DNA of 64,000 nucleotides, from contig NZ_CP116005.1 of NCBI RefSeq assembly GCF_027941835.1, positions 62,001 to 126,000 on the forward strand, read 5' to 3'. A program made the position numbers and the translations under genes. The notes under the pieces are model-generated. The model was not told where the DNA came from. It did no database searches and saw only the letters and a program-made list of their open reading frames with translations. Positions 1 through 9,095 of this stretch are shown piece by piece (position 1 is the first letter of the stretch; every line of letters begins with the position of its first letter). The DNA is from Sphingosinicella microcystinivorans. Lineage in GTDB: Bacteria > Pseudomonadota > Alphaproteobacteria > Sphingomonadales > Sphingomonadaceae.

Positions 1-401
1 CAAGCCGGGGCAGCCTCGTCGCCGTGTCGTCGACCGCGGCCCGTCATCCCGTGCCCGATCTCGGCGGCTATTCGCCGAGCAAGGCGGCGCTTTCCATGCT
101 GGTGCGGCAGCTCGCGCTGGAATGGGGGCCGCATGGAATCCGCGCCAATTGCGTATCGCCCGGACCGACGGCAACGCCGATGGCGCCCGCCTATGCGGAC
201 GCGGCCGTGCGCGCGGCGCGGGCCTCCACCTTGCCGCTGCGGCGCATCGCCGATCCCGAACAGGTCGCCGCGACCATCCTGTTCCTGCTCGGCCCCGGCG
301 CGGCCGCGATCACCGGGGTCGATCTCGACGTCGATTGCGGCATGGGCCTCACCACCATGCAACTGAGCGGCGCCGCGCTCGGGCGTTCGACGAATGGCTG
401 A
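1..401 (+). CDS. Short-chain dehydrogenase/reductase, C-terminal part
   Basis: The gene enters from the left edge; the frame is open from base 3 and no start is visible. The visible part has the SDR active site: a Ser-rich strand (SLVAVSS) followed by YSPSK with Tyr at 69-71, then the PG-x-x-x-TPM segment and the C-terminal ITG-D-x-D-CG signature. It should be an NAD(P)-dependent cytoplasmic alcohol/ketone oxidoreductase. Its stop overlaps the start of the next gene by 8 nt, so the two are probably co-transcribed and act on the same compound. The substrate cannot be told. Confidence 0.9.
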   Translation, partial: SRGSLVAVSSTAARHPVPDLGGYSPSKAALSMLVRQLALEWGPHGIRANCVSPGPTATPMAPAYADAAVRAARASTLPLRRIADPEQVAATILFLLGPGAAAITGVDLDVDCGMGLTTMQLSGAALGRSTNG

Positions 402-1551
402 GGCGCGGTTTCGGGTCGAGATTCCGGAAGCTGACGTACTCGACCTGAAAGCGCGTTTGCGCGGGGTCCGGCTCGCTGACGATTTCGCCAACGCCGACTG
501 GCGTTTCGGCGTCGAGCGAGGCTGGCTCGCGGACATGCTGGCCTATTGGGCCGATGGCTACGACTGGCGCGCCGAGGAGGCGGCGATCAACCGCCTCTCG
601 CACCACCGCATCGAACTGGACGGCATCCCCATCCACTACGTTCGCGCCGAAGGAAACGGCCCGCGGCCCCTGCCCGTCATCCTGACGCACGGCTGGCCGT
701 GGACGTTCTGGGACTGGCGCGACCTGATCGGGCCGCTGAGCGACCCCGCCGCGCACGGCGGCGACCCCGCCGACGCCTTCGACGTGATCGTCCCGTCCCT
801 TCCCGGCTTCGGTTTTTCCGCGCCGCTCCGCACGGCCGATGTCGGCGTGCGCGAAATCGCGGCGCTTTGGGTGCGCCTGATGGAAAGGCTCGGTCACAAC
901 CGCTTCATGGCGGCGGGCGGCGACTGGGGTTCGCTGGTGTCGGCGGAGCTGGGGCACGCGCACGCGGCGCGGGTCGCAGGCGTGCACCTGACGCTTCCGA
1001 TCCTGCCCGGCGTCGATCGGGGCACGGTGCAGCCTTCGGACTTCGACGCTTCGGAAAGCTGGATGCGCGACCGCAACCGGGAAGCGCAGGCGGTGTCCGA
1101 CGGTCATATCCTCGCGCACCGGCGCAGCGCCCAGACGCTCGCCTACGCCTTCACGGATTCGCCCGCCGGCCTCGCCGCGTGGATCTGGGAGCGTCGACGC
1201 AACTGGAGCGACTGCGGCGGCGATGTCGAACGCGTCTTCAGGCGCGATTTCCTGTGCACGACGGCGTCGCTCTACTGGTTCACGCGCACGATCGGGACCT
1301 CGATGCGGCTTTATGCCTCGCACGGCCCCGAGCGCTGGACGCCGCTGCATGACAGGGAACGCGTGATCGACGTGCCCACCGCCTTTGCCGTCGCGCCGCG
1401 CGAGCTGTTCCTGCTGCCGCGCCGGGTCGCCGAACGGAAAACCAATCTGGTCCGCTGGACCACGCTTCCCGAAGGCGGACATTTCCTGCCGTCCGAAACG
1501 CCGCGGCAATTGATCGACGAGTACCGCGCCTTCGCGCGAACGCTCCGCTAG
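394..1551 (+). CDS. Epoxide hydrolase-like alpha/beta hydrolase
   Basis: A 385-aa protein with the N-terminal epoxide-hydrolase domain (about 1-110) and an alpha/beta-hydrolase fold. HGWPW at 99-103 is the oxyanion-hole motif, GGDWGS at 175-180 carries the presumed nucleophile Asp177, and GGH at 361-363 supplies the probable catalytic His. An Asp nucleophile favours epoxide over ester hydrolysis. The ATG lies inside the end of the SDR gene. The stop (TAG, 1549-1551) interlocks with the stop of the convergent carboxylase gene through one CTAG. Within this locus it may open an epoxide made during catabolism, or act on a Baeyer-Villiger lactone; the latter is only inference. Confidence 0.85.
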   Translation: MAEARFRVEIPEADVLDLKARLRGVRLADDFANADWRFGVERGWLADMLAYWADGYDWRAEEAAINRLSHHRIELDGIPIHYVRAEGNGPRPLPVILTHGWPWTFWDWRDLIGPLSDPAAHGGDPADAFDVIVPSLPGFGFSAPLRTADVGVREIAALWVRLMERLGHNRFMAAGGDWGSLVSAELGHAHAARVAGVHLTLPILPGVDRGTVQPSDFDASESWMRDRNREAQAVSDGHILAHRRSAQTLAYAFTDSPAGLAAWIWERRRNWSDCGGDVERVFRRDFLCTTASLYWFTRTIGTSMRLYASHGPERWTPLHDRERVIDVPTAFAVAPRELFLLPRRVAERKTNLVRWTTLPEGGHFLPSETPRQLIDEYRAFARTLR

Positions 1552-3317
1552 GCGGCGTCGATCTCGATCAGCATCTGGCCCTTCGACACGGCCTCGTTCG
1601 GCGTGCAATTGACCACGCGCACGACACCGCCGTGCGGCGCGGCGATCACGACCTCCATCTTCATCGCCTCGAGGACCAGCACCGTCGCGCCTCGCTCCAC
1701 CGCATCGCCGGCGCGGACCGGCGCCTGCAACACCATGCCGTCCATCGGAGACAGGACCACACCCTCCTTCGCGGAGGCTCCGCCGACCGATGCGGCAGCA
1801 CGCGCGGCGCGCGGGCTGGGCGAGACGCGGGGTGGCGGCGAATGGGCAAGCCCGAACACGGACACCGTCCGGTTCGCGGCGCCCGTAAGCCTCACCTGCC
1901 GTTCCGTAAGGCGGGACGTCACGATATCATCCTCCTCGGCATAGGCTGCGCTCTCAGCGACCGGGGGAAGCGCGATCGCCCAGTCCTGCTCCACCGACCC
2001 GGTAAAGTGGCGCACCGACCTGAAATCCGGTTCCTCGAGCACGGCCGCGGCATAGGCCGCCGTCGTCGGCACACCGGCAACGCGCAGGCTGCTGAGCGCC
2101 CGGTGCAGCCGTATCCGCGCGCTTTCCCTGTCAGGCCCCCACGCCAGCAGCTTGCCGATCATCGAATCGTAGTGCGGCTGCACGCTGTCGCCGCGCTCGA
2201 CGCCGAAATCGGCGCGCGTCCACGGTGCAAGCGGCACGGAAAGGTCGGTGATGCGGCCCGGCGCAGGCCGGAAATCGTCCGCGCAGTCCTCCGCCGAAAT
2301 CCGCGCCTGTATGGCGTGGCCGGAGATGCGGGCCTCGTCCTGCCGGATGCCGAGCAGCTCTCCCGCCGCGACGCGGATCTGCGCCTCGACGAGGTCGATG
2401 CCGGTGACAAGCTCGGTGACGCCGTGCTCGACCTGAAGGCGGGTGTTCATTTCGAGGAAGGCAAAGCGCTCCGCCTGCCTGTCGACGAGGAACTCGACGG
2501 TCCCGGCGCCCGCATAGTTCACCGAGCGGCAAAGCGCGACCGCCGCCGCCTGCATCGCCGCGCGCATCTCGTCCGGCAGGTCCGGCGCGGGCGCTTCCTC
2601 GATCATCTTCTGGTGACGCCGCTGGACGGTGCAATCCCGGTCGCCGAGATGGATCACGTTGCCGTGAAGGTCGCCGAGCACCTGAACCTCGACATGGCGC
2701 GGGCGCGGCAGGAAGGCCTCCAGAAAAATTTCCGACCGCCCGAACGCTGCCCCGGCCTCCCGCCCGGCGGCCATCATGGCCGCCTCCAGTTCGTCCGCGC
2801 CCGCGGCCACGCGGATGCCGCGTCCGCCGCCGCCGAACGAGGCTTTCACGGCGACCGGAAAGCCGATCCCGCGCGCGATCGCCTGCGCCTCGTCGAGGCC
2901 GGAAACGGCGCCGTCCGATCCCGGCAGCACCGGGACACCGGCCGCGATCGCCGCCTTGCGGGCCGCGACCTTGTCGCTCATCGTGGCGATGGCGTCGGCG
3001 TCGGGACCGATGAACGCGAGGCCGGCGGCCGTCACCGCGCGGGCGAAGTCCGCGTTCTCGCTGAGGAAGCCGTAGCCGGGATGAACGGCCTCGGCACCGC
3101 TTTCGAGCGCGGCCGCGACCACCGCCTCGATCTTCAGATAGCTCTGCCGCGCGTTCGCCGGCCCGATGCACACGGCATCGTCCGCCATGCGGACGTGAAG
3201 CGCGCCCGCATCCGCCTCGCTGTACACCGCGACGGTTCGTATGCCGAGCGTCTTCGCGGCGGCGATGATGCGCACGGCGATCTCGCCGCGGTTCGCGATC
3301 AGGATCGAGGAGAACAT
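1548..3317 (-). CDS. Acyl-CoA carboxylase alpha subunit (biotin carboxylase plus biotin carrier)
   Basis: A 589-aa protein. The biotin carboxylase N-domain begins at once (FSSILIANRGEIAVRI), the ATP-grasp domain follows (about 115-325, with glycine-rich KASFGGGGRGIR), then the biotin carboxylase C-domain, and a C-terminal biotinyl domain with EAMKM at 550-554, Lys553 being the biotinylation site. The open frame runs far upstream of 3317, but this ATG matches the family N-terminus and overlaps the preceding stop as TGATG. It pairs with the carboxyltransferase at 4120-5667. Propionyl-, methylcrotonyl- or geranyl-CoA type substrates are all possible. Confidence 0.92.
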   Translation of the reverse strand: MFSSILIANRGEIAVRIIAAAKTLGIRTVAVYSEADAGALHVRMADDAVCIGPANARQSYLKIEAVVAAALESGAEAVHPGYGFLSENADFARAVTAAGLAFIGPDADAIATMSDKVAARKAAIAAGVPVLPGSDGAVSGLDEAQAIARGIGFPVAVKASFGGGGRGIRVAAGADELEAAMMAAGREAGAAFGRSEIFLEAFLPRPRHVEVQVLGDLHGNVIHLGDRDCTVQRRHQKMIEEAPAPDLPDEMRAAMQAAAVALCRSVNYAGAGTVEFLVDRQAERFAFLEMNTRLQVEHGVTELVTGIDLVEAQIRVAAGELLGIRQDEARISGHAIQARISAEDCADDFRPAPGRITDLSVPLAPWTRADFGVERGDSVQPHYDSMIGKLLAWGPDRESARIRLHRALSSLRVAGVPTTAAYAAAVLEEPDFRSVRHFTGSVEQDWAIALPPVAESAAYAEEDDIVTSRLTERQVRLTGAANRTVSVFGLAHSPPPRVSPSPRAARAAASVGGASAKEGVVLSPMDGMVLQAPVRAGDAVERGATVLVLEAMKMEVVIAAPHGGVVRVVNCTPNEAVSKGQMLIEIDAA

Positions 3318-4123
3318 CAGGCGCGGCCCAGCGACCGGGCGAGTTCGAGGCGGTTGCGGATGATGCGTCCGCGCTTCACCCGCCCGTCCCCGACATGAAC
3401 GAGGCCCGCCATGTGGAGGCGCACCGGCATCCCCGCCTCGCCCGCCACGTCCGCGTCCGGGATCAGGCCGCCGTGCTGGGTGAGATGGAAGGCCACGGCC
3501 TTGCCGCAGGAGAAGAAGTCGTTGATCTCGACATGGCTCTGCGCGACGAGCGGCGACGCGGGAATGCCGGTCCACTGGTCGTCGAGCAGCACGCCGGGCG
3601 TATCGGCGAGAGCGCCCGTATCGAGCCACGCCTTCACCACGGCTTCCGCCCCGGCATCGGGCGCCTCCGCGACCGTGTTCCACGGCGACAGCGCCGGATG
3701 ATCGACGAGATCGGGAACGCCCGTTCTGAGCTGCCGCTTGCGCGCCAGATAATCCTGCTCGACGTGATTGCTGACGAGCCTGGAACCGTTCCACGCATAT
3801 AGCCCGATGCCGCCCCACGCGCAGCCGCGATCGCCGTGCAGGCGGGACCGGCCGTGCTCCGAGAAGCGCATGACGAGACGCTCCCCGGACGTCGCGATCT
3901 CGTGAACCGTCAGGCAGAGATTCGGGAACTGCTCCATCTGCTTGGCGGTGGCGGCATGATACTCCGTGTCGCGCCCGCGCACGAAATGGTCGCCCATCCG
4001 CAGCAGATAGCCCGCCTCCATGATGGCGGGCGTCTGCGACTGGTCGTTGCGGTTCGTGTAGTCGAGCACGTAGTGCTTCATCAGCCGGAGAAAGGCCGGC
4101 GCGTCGGCGAGCGACAGCGTCAT
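3317..4123 (-). CDS. SnoaL/NTF2-like protein between carboxylase subunits
   Basis: A 268-aa protein of apparent NTF2/SnoaL-like fold, with two half-domains (about 1-130 and 155-268) separated by a linker. The first half has the typical helix then WGGIGLYAWNG strand pattern. The start at 4123 is chosen because it overlaps the upstream stop as ATGA; an in-frame extension upstream reads inside the carboxyltransferase gene and looks non-coding. Its place between the beta and alpha carboxylase genes, coupled at both ends, suggests a role tied to the carboxylase or its product, such as an isomerase, a hydratase or a structural partner. No catalytic residues can be assigned. Confidence 0.75.
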   Translation of the reverse strand: MTLSLADAPAFLRLMKHYVLDYTNRNDQSQTPAIMEAGYLLRMGDHFVRGRDTEYHAATAKQMEQFPNLCLTVHEIATSGERLVMRFSEHGRSRLHGDRGCAWGGIGLYAWNGSRLVSNHVEQDYLARKRQLRTGVPDLVDHPALSPWNTVAEAPDAGAEAVVKAWLDTGALADTPGVLLDDQWTGIPASPLVAQSHVEINDFFSCGKAVAFHLTQHGGLIPDADVAGEAGMPVRLHMAGLVHVGDGRVKRGRIIRNRLELARSLGRA

Positions 4124-5667
4124 GGACGGACCCTTTCCGCCCTGACGCCCCAGGCATAGTCGATGGCCGACACCAGCTTGGCGCGGGTTTCTCCCGGCTC
4201 GATCACGTCGTCGAGCGCGATGTGCGCGGCGGCCTCCCACGGCTCCGATTCGGTTTCCCATTCGCGCCTGAGCTCCGCGGCGAGCGCGGCCGCGGCCTCA
4301 TCCCCCGCTTCCGCGCGCACGGCGTCGATCTTCCGCCGGTACACGGTCCTGACGCCGGTGTCGGGCGCCATGAACCCCATTTCGGCGGACGGCCACGCGA
4401 ACAGGAAATCGGGATGCGTCGGCCGGCCGCCGAGGGCGAAATGGCCGCCGCCGTAGGCCTTGCGGATGATCACGCCGATCTTGGGCACGTTCGCGGTCGA
4501 AATGCGGAGCGCGAGCTTTTCGTAAGCCTTGAGGATGCCCGTCCGCTCCGCGCTGGTGCCGACCATCAGGCCCGGCACATCGTGCAGGAAGATGATCGGC
4601 AAATTGAACGTATCGCAAAGGTCGACGAACTCGCGCTCCTTGTTCAGCGCATCCGCATCGAGCGCCCCGGCCCGCACGATGGGCTGGCTCGCAATGAGGC
4701 CGACCGGCTGCCCTTCGATCCGCGCGAGGCAGGTGATGACGGACCCGCCCCATTCGTCCGCCCACGGGAAGATGCTTCCGGCATCGGCGATCGCCTCGAT
4801 CACCCGGTACATGTCGTAACCGTCCTTCGCGCCGAGCGGGACGATGTCGGCGAGGCGCGCCGGATCGACCGCCGGATCGCGCGCGGGCGCGGCGGGCGCA
4901 GGCAGGCTGCTGTTCGAAGGCAGGAACGACAGGAACGCCGCAATCGCGTCCATCGCCTCCGCCTCGCTGTCCGCAACGGCATGGGCGTTGCCGACCGCGA
5001 GCGCCTTCGCCGGGCCGCCGAGTTCCTCGTCCGTCAGCTTCTCGCCGGTCGCCGGCTCGATGACCGAGGGCCCGACGAGCGCGAGCGAAGCCGAGCGCAG
5101 CATCACGACGAAATGCGCGGTCGACGCATGGAGCGCGGAATCGCCGTAGGACGGCCCCAGAACGGCCGCCGCGCGCGGGACGAGCGGCCCGCCGTCCGTC
5201 GGCGCGAGGAACGTCTTGAAATCGAGCGGCAGATGCGAAAAGCGCCAGCCCATGACATCGGGAATGCGGCCGCCGTCCGCGTCGCAGAGCAGCACGATCG
5301 GAAAGCCGTTGCGCTGCGCGATCTCGATCAGCCTGCCCTGCTTGCGCATACTGGTCGGCGCCGTCGTCCCCGCGACGATTGAGCTGTCGATCCCGATCAC
5401 GCCGACATGACGGCCGTCGAGCCGCGCGAACCCGGTGACGACGGCATCGCCCGGCACGTGCTTCGCCGTGCGCAGTTCCGGCAGCGCCAGCGCGCCGATC
5501 TCGAACCAGCTCCCCTCGTCGATCAGCAGGTCCACGCGTTCGCGGACGGGAAGACGGCCCGATGCGCGATGGCGGGCGAGCGCATCCGCGCCGCCCATCT
5601 CGCGCGCACGCGCCTGCCGCGCCCGAAGATCGGCGATCAGGGCAGCCATCGTCCGGTCTTCGCTCAT
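4120..5667 (-). CDS. Acyl-CoA carboxylase beta subunit (carboxyltransferase)
   Basis: A 515-aa crotonase-fold carboxyltransferase with both halves present. The N-half carries GPSYGDSALHAS and the C-half carries HDVPGLMVG and RKAYGGGHFALGG, matching acyl-CoA-binding and oxyanion glycine motifs of the PccB/MccB/AtuC class. It transfers carboxylate from biotin on the alpha subunit to an acyl-CoA. The N-terminus overlaps the enoyl-CoA hydratase stop by 4 nt, so the operon runs OYE, hydratase, beta, SnoaL-like, alpha. Substrate specificity cannot be judged by eye. Confidence 0.92.
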   Translation of the reverse strand: MSEDRTMAALIADLRARQARAREMGGADALARHRASGRLPVRERVDLLIDEGSWFEIGALALPELRTAKHVPGDAVVTGFARLDGRHVGVIGIDSSIVAGTTAPTSMRKQGRLIEIAQRNGFPIVLLCDADGGRIPDVMGWRFSHLPLDFKTFLAPTDGGPLVPRAAAVLGPSYGDSALHASTAHFVVMLRSASLALVGPSVIEPATGEKLTDEELGGPAKALAVGNAHAVADSEAEAMDAIAAFLSFLPSNSSLPAPAAPARDPAVDPARLADIVPLGAKDGYDMYRVIEAIADAGSIFPWADEWGGSVITCLARIEGQPVGLIASQPIVRAGALDADALNKEREFVDLCDTFNLPIIFLHDVPGLMVGTSAERTGILKAYEKLALRISTANVPKIGVIIRKAYGGGHFALGGRPTHPDFLFAWPSAEMGFMAPDTGVRTVYRRKIDAVRAEAGDEAAAALAAELRREWETESEPWEAAAHIALDDVIEPGETRAKLVSAIDYAWGVRAERVRP

Positions 5668-6431
5668 GCCTTTTCTCCGAAGCTGGACACGGCGGCGCGC
5701 GATTCCGGCGTGGAATGGAGTGCCGTCACCGTTTCGACCGACAGCGCAACACGGTCCGGATCAATCGCCGCATTGATCAGCGCCTTTCCCGCCGCAATGG
5801 CAGCGGGCGGCACCGCCGCGATCGTCCGCGCGAGGGCGCGCGCATCATCCATCAGCCCGTCCGCCGTCGAAAGGCGCTGAACGAGGCCGTGGCGCAGCGC
5901 GCTTTCCGCATCCAGTCTCTCTCCGGCGAACACCATGAGTTTCGCCATTTGCGCGCCGACGACGGACGGCGCCCGCAGCACGCCGTAACCCGGAACAAGT
6001 CCGAAACGCGCCTCGGGCATCGCAAAGACCGCATCGTCCGCAGCGATCACCATGTCGCACGCCATCGCCACTTCGCACCCGCCGCCGAGGGCAAGGCCGC
6101 GCACGGCCGCGATCGTCGGCAGCGCGCATTGCGCGATGGCATCGAACGTCTGCATGGCGTCGATCTGGAACGCGCGGCGCTCGTCTTCGGTCGACAGCGC
6201 CGCGAAACTCTTCACGTCGCCGCCGACGGAAAAGGCGCGCGTTCCCGCCCCGCGGAACACGATGCAGTGCGCCGTCATCTCCTCCGCCCACGCCAGCGCC
6301 GCGCGAAGGTCGGGCCAGAACGCGCGGTCCATCGCGTTCAGCTTTTCCGGGCGGTCGAACGTGACGAACGCAACCGTATCCTCAAGATCCACGCGCACCA
6401 TGCCGCGCTGCCAGTTTGGCGACCGGCTCAT
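5664..6431 (-). CDS. Enoyl-CoA hydratase/isomerase family protein
   Basis: A 255-aa crotonase. FSVGGDVK at 67-74 is the oxyanion-hole loop and GGGCE at 116-120 gives Glu120, with a second acidic residue at Glu140 (MPEARFGL). Both catalytic glutamates of hydratases are therefore in place, favouring hydration of a trans-2-enoyl-CoA over a pure isomerase. It overlaps its neighbours by 4 nt on both sides (ATGA), which suggests translational coupling with the Old Yellow Enzyme and the carboxylase. Confidence 0.9.
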   Translation of the reverse strand: MSRSPNWQRGMVRVDLEDTVAFVTFDRPEKLNAMDRAFWPDLRAALAWAEEMTAHCIVFRGAGTRAFSVGGDVKSFAALSTEDERRAFQIDAMQTFDAIAQCALPTIAAVRGLALGGGCEVAMACDMVIAADDAVFAMPEARFGLVPGYGVLRAPSVVGAQMAKLMVFAGERLDAESALRHGLVQRLSTADGLMDDARALARTIAAVPPAAIAAGKALINAAIDPDRVALSVETVTALHSTPESRAAVSSFGEKA

Positions 6432-7534
6432 ATCAATTCCTCCAACGCACGCCGCTCGAAACGGTGCAGTTCACCGAACCGCCCTTCCCGAACCTTCTCC
6501 GCCCACGCCGGGTCCGCGATGAGCGCGCGGCCCACGGCGACCAGATCATAGTCGCCTCTTGCAACGGCGTCCGCCAGCGGCTGCAACTCATCGTCCGCAC
6601 CGGCCTCGTCGCCGATGTCGGTGACGGAGAGCGGGGCGCTGAGACCGACGCTGCCGACGGTGATCGTCGGCCGCCCCGTCAGGCGTTTGACCCACCCGGC
6701 GAAGTTGAGCGGAGACCCTTCGAATTCGGTTTCCCAGTACCGGCGCTGGGAGCAATGGTAGATGTCGACGCCCGCCGCGGTCAGCGGCGCAAGGATCGCG
6801 CCGAGAGCCTCCGGGTCGGCCGCAAGCCGGGCGGTATAATCCTGCTGCTTCCACTGCGATATGCGCAGGATGAGCGGAAAGTCCGCCCCGACCGCGCGGC
6901 GCACCGCCGAAACCACCTCCGCGGCGAAACGCGTCCGCTGGGCAGCGTCTCCGCCGTAGGCGTCGTCCCGGCGATTGAGCGGCTCCCAAAGGAACTGGTC
7001 GAGAATATATCCGTGCGCCCCGTGGATCTCGACGCCGTCGAATCCGAGACGCCGCGCATCATACGCGGCCTTGGCGAACGCATCGACGACATCCGCGATG
7101 TCCTGCGCACTCATTTCCCGGCCGAGCGCAGCGGCGCCGGGCTTGTGCAGTCCCGATGGGCTCATCGCCGCGAGGTGCCGGTTGGGGAGATCCTGTTTCG
7201 GGTGCCGCATCGCGCCGACGTGCCAGATTTGCGGCACGATCCGGCCGCCCGCCGCGTGCACCTCGTCCACGACCCGCCGCCACCCGTCGAGCGCCGCGCC
7301 GTGGAAGGCCGGGATTCGCTCGGAGTGCGAGGAGACCGGGTGGTCGATCGTCGTGCCCTCGGTGACGATGAGGCCGACGCCATGCTCCGCACGCCGCCGA
7401 TAGTATGCCGCGACGTTCGGACCCGGCACCTCGCCCGGCGAAAACCAGCGCGTCATCGGCGCCATGACGATCCGGTTCGGAACGTCGAGGTTGCCGCCCG
7501 AAAACGGCGTGAACAGCGGCTCGAGCCCGCTCAT
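6428..7534 (-). CDS. NADH:flavin oxidoreductase, Old Yellow Enzyme family
   Basis: A 368-aa FMN-binding TIM-barrel protein. RIVMAPMTR at 21-29 is the usual N-terminal strand, HGAHGY at 171-176 gives the substrate-binding pair (His171, His174), and the C-terminal GSVGL and VAVGRALIADPAW segments bind FMN phosphate. The expected reaction is reduction of an activated C=C bond. The open frame extends upstream, but MSGLEP at 7534 is the natural family start. A gap of 85 nt separates it from the MFS gene, so it may belong to the same transcript. Confidence 0.88.
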   Translation of the reverse strand: MSGLEPLFTPFSGGNLDVPNRIVMAPMTRWFSPGEVPGPNVAAYYRRRAEHGVGLIVTEGTTIDHPVSSHSERIPAFHGAALDGWRRVVDEVHAAGGRIVPQIWHVGAMRHPKQDLPNRHLAAMSPSGLHKPGAAALGREMSAQDIADVVDAFAKAAYDARRLGFDGVEIHGAHGYILDQFLWEPLNRRDDAYGGDAAQRTRFAAEVVSAVRRAVGADFPLILRISQWKQQDYTARLAADPEALGAILAPLTAAGVDIYHCSQRRYWETEFEGSPLNFAGWVKRLTGRPTITVGSVGLSAPLSVTDIGDEAGADDELQPLADAVARGDYDLVAVGRALIADPAWAEKVREGRFGELHRFERRALEELI

Positions 7535-7619
7535 CTTGCCAGCCTCTTCCTGTCCATGTCCCAATCCGAAAGCCGGGCGGCCGTATCGCGGCCCGGTCGA
7601 ATCCTGCCGAAATCGCGCG

Positions 7620-8987
7620 TCATCGTCGAGCATCCGCAGGCAGCCGGAGCGTGGCGCGGTAATGGGGCAGCGCGCGAAATGCCAGCCATGCACCGATCGC
7701 GGCGCTGGTTCCGCAAACGATGGACAGCGAGACGCCCACCTTCGCCGGATCGCGGAAGACGACATCGGTGAACAGCGCCACGATCGTCGGCGCGATGCCG
7801 AGCCCGACCACCGCGACGAGGAAAACATACATGGCGGAGGCGAGCCCGCGCATTCCGTTCGGCGAGGCGAGCTGCAACGCGGATGCCGCCATCGCCTGCG
7901 GTAGGCTGAAAAAGAAGGTCGCGACGGCCGCCGCCGCGAGCGCGGTGCCGTAGGTCGGCGCAAGCGAAAGCGCGACGCTCGCGGGCACCAGCGCCACGGC
8001 CGCCACGGCGGCGACGATCACCGTGCCGCCCTCGTGCCCGCGCCGTTCGATCCACCGCCCGATGACGGGTCCGCTGAGCACGCCGAGCGTGCCCATCACC
8101 AGCACGAGCGCGCCGTATTCGAGCCCCATCGACGCGGACTCCGCGCCGTGGCGCCGCATCAGGAACGCAGGCATCCACGCCGGCAAGGCATAGAGCACGA
8201 TGATGATTCCCGTCATCGCCGCATAGAAACGCCCGAAGAAGGCACGGCCGGCCCAGAAGAACGCCAGCGTTTCGCGAAGCGTGTAGGTTTCCGCGGGCGC
8301 GGCGTCGTTCCCGAGGCTGCGCCGCGGCGGCTCGCGCACCGCCAGCGTGGCCACGCCGAGCAGCACGCCCGGAAAGCCGATGGCGATGAACACGAATTGC
8401 CAGGGTTCGAGGCCCGACAGAATGTCGTGCGCCGCGATGACGCTGTCGGCGGCGCCGATCAGCAGACCGCCGAACACGAGCGCGAGCCCGGCCCCGAGGT
8501 ACGGCCCGATCAGGAAGATGCTCATCGCGCGCGGCAGGCGCTCGCGATTGAAATAGTCGGAGAGCATCGACCACGCCGCGGGCGACACACAGGCCTCCGC
8601 CGCACCGACGACGACCCGCGACGCGAACAGCGCCCAGTAGTCGTCCGAAAGCCCGCACGAAATCGTGCCGAGACTCCAGACGATCGCCCCGGCAACGAGA
8701 ATGTTCCGCCGGTTCGCCCGGTCGGCCAGACGTCCGAAGACCGGGCTGAACAGCACGTAGGCCGACGTGAACGCCAGCCCCTGAAGCAGGCTGACCTCGG
8801 TGTCCGAAAGCACGAGGCTGCGCTTGATCGGATCGACCAGCAGGTTGAGAATCTGCCGATCAATGAAGGCGACCGTGTAGATCGCCGTCAGAAAGCAAAC
8901 GACAACCCACGGATAGACGCCGGACGCCGATTCTTCCTTTCCGTTCAGTTTTTTAGCTACGGCTTGCAACACCGGCCCCAACGTCAT
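7620..8987 (-). CDS. Major facilitator superfamily transporter
   Basis: A 455-aa inner-membrane protein with about twelve hydrophobic segments and the MFS loop 2-3 signature (FGRLADRANRRNIL). It resembles the sphingomonad MFS permeases often placed in aromatic or terpenoid catabolic loci. The N-terminus is short and charged before the first helix (WVVCFLTAIYTVAFIDRQ). It lies at the head of a minus-strand run leading into the Old Yellow Enzyme and carboxylase genes. The likely role is uptake of the substrate or export of an intermediate. Confidence 0.9.
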   Translation of the reverse strand: MTLGPVLQAVAKKLNGKEESASGVYPWVVVCFLTAIYTVAFIDRQILNLLVDPIKRSLVLSDTEVSLLQGLAFTSAYVLFSPVFGRLADRANRRNILVAGAIVWSLGTISCGLSDDYWALFASRVVVGAAEACVSPAAWSMLSDYFNRERLPRAMSIFLIGPYLGAGLALVFGGLLIGAADSVIAAHDILSGLEPWQFVFIAIGFPGVLLGVATLAVREPPRRSLGNDAAPAETYTLRETLAFFWAGRAFFGRFYAAMTGIIIVLYALPAWMPAFLMRRHGAESASMGLEYGALVLVMGTLGVLSGPVIGRWIERRGHEGGTVIVAAVAAVALVPASVALSLAPTYGTALAAAAVATFFFSLPQAMAASALQLASPNGMRGLASAMYVFLVAVVGLGIAPTIVALFTDVVFRDPAKVGVSLSIVCGTSAAIGAWLAFRALPHYRATLRLPADARR

Positions 8988-9095
8988 CCTGCCCGACCAA
9001 GGCGTTCAGCCGTAACACAGTTATCAAACTGCTGGAAGGTAGAATATTTGCGTATGATTCTCGTGCTGCGCGTCCTGCCTTGCGATGCCGCGGGC

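Noticed and set aside
1548-4157. A single 869-codon frame covering the carboxylase alpha subunit and upstream DNA
   Set aside because: The upstream half is Arg-rich shadow of the SnoaL-like gene; the family N-terminus and TGATG overlap fix the start at 3317.
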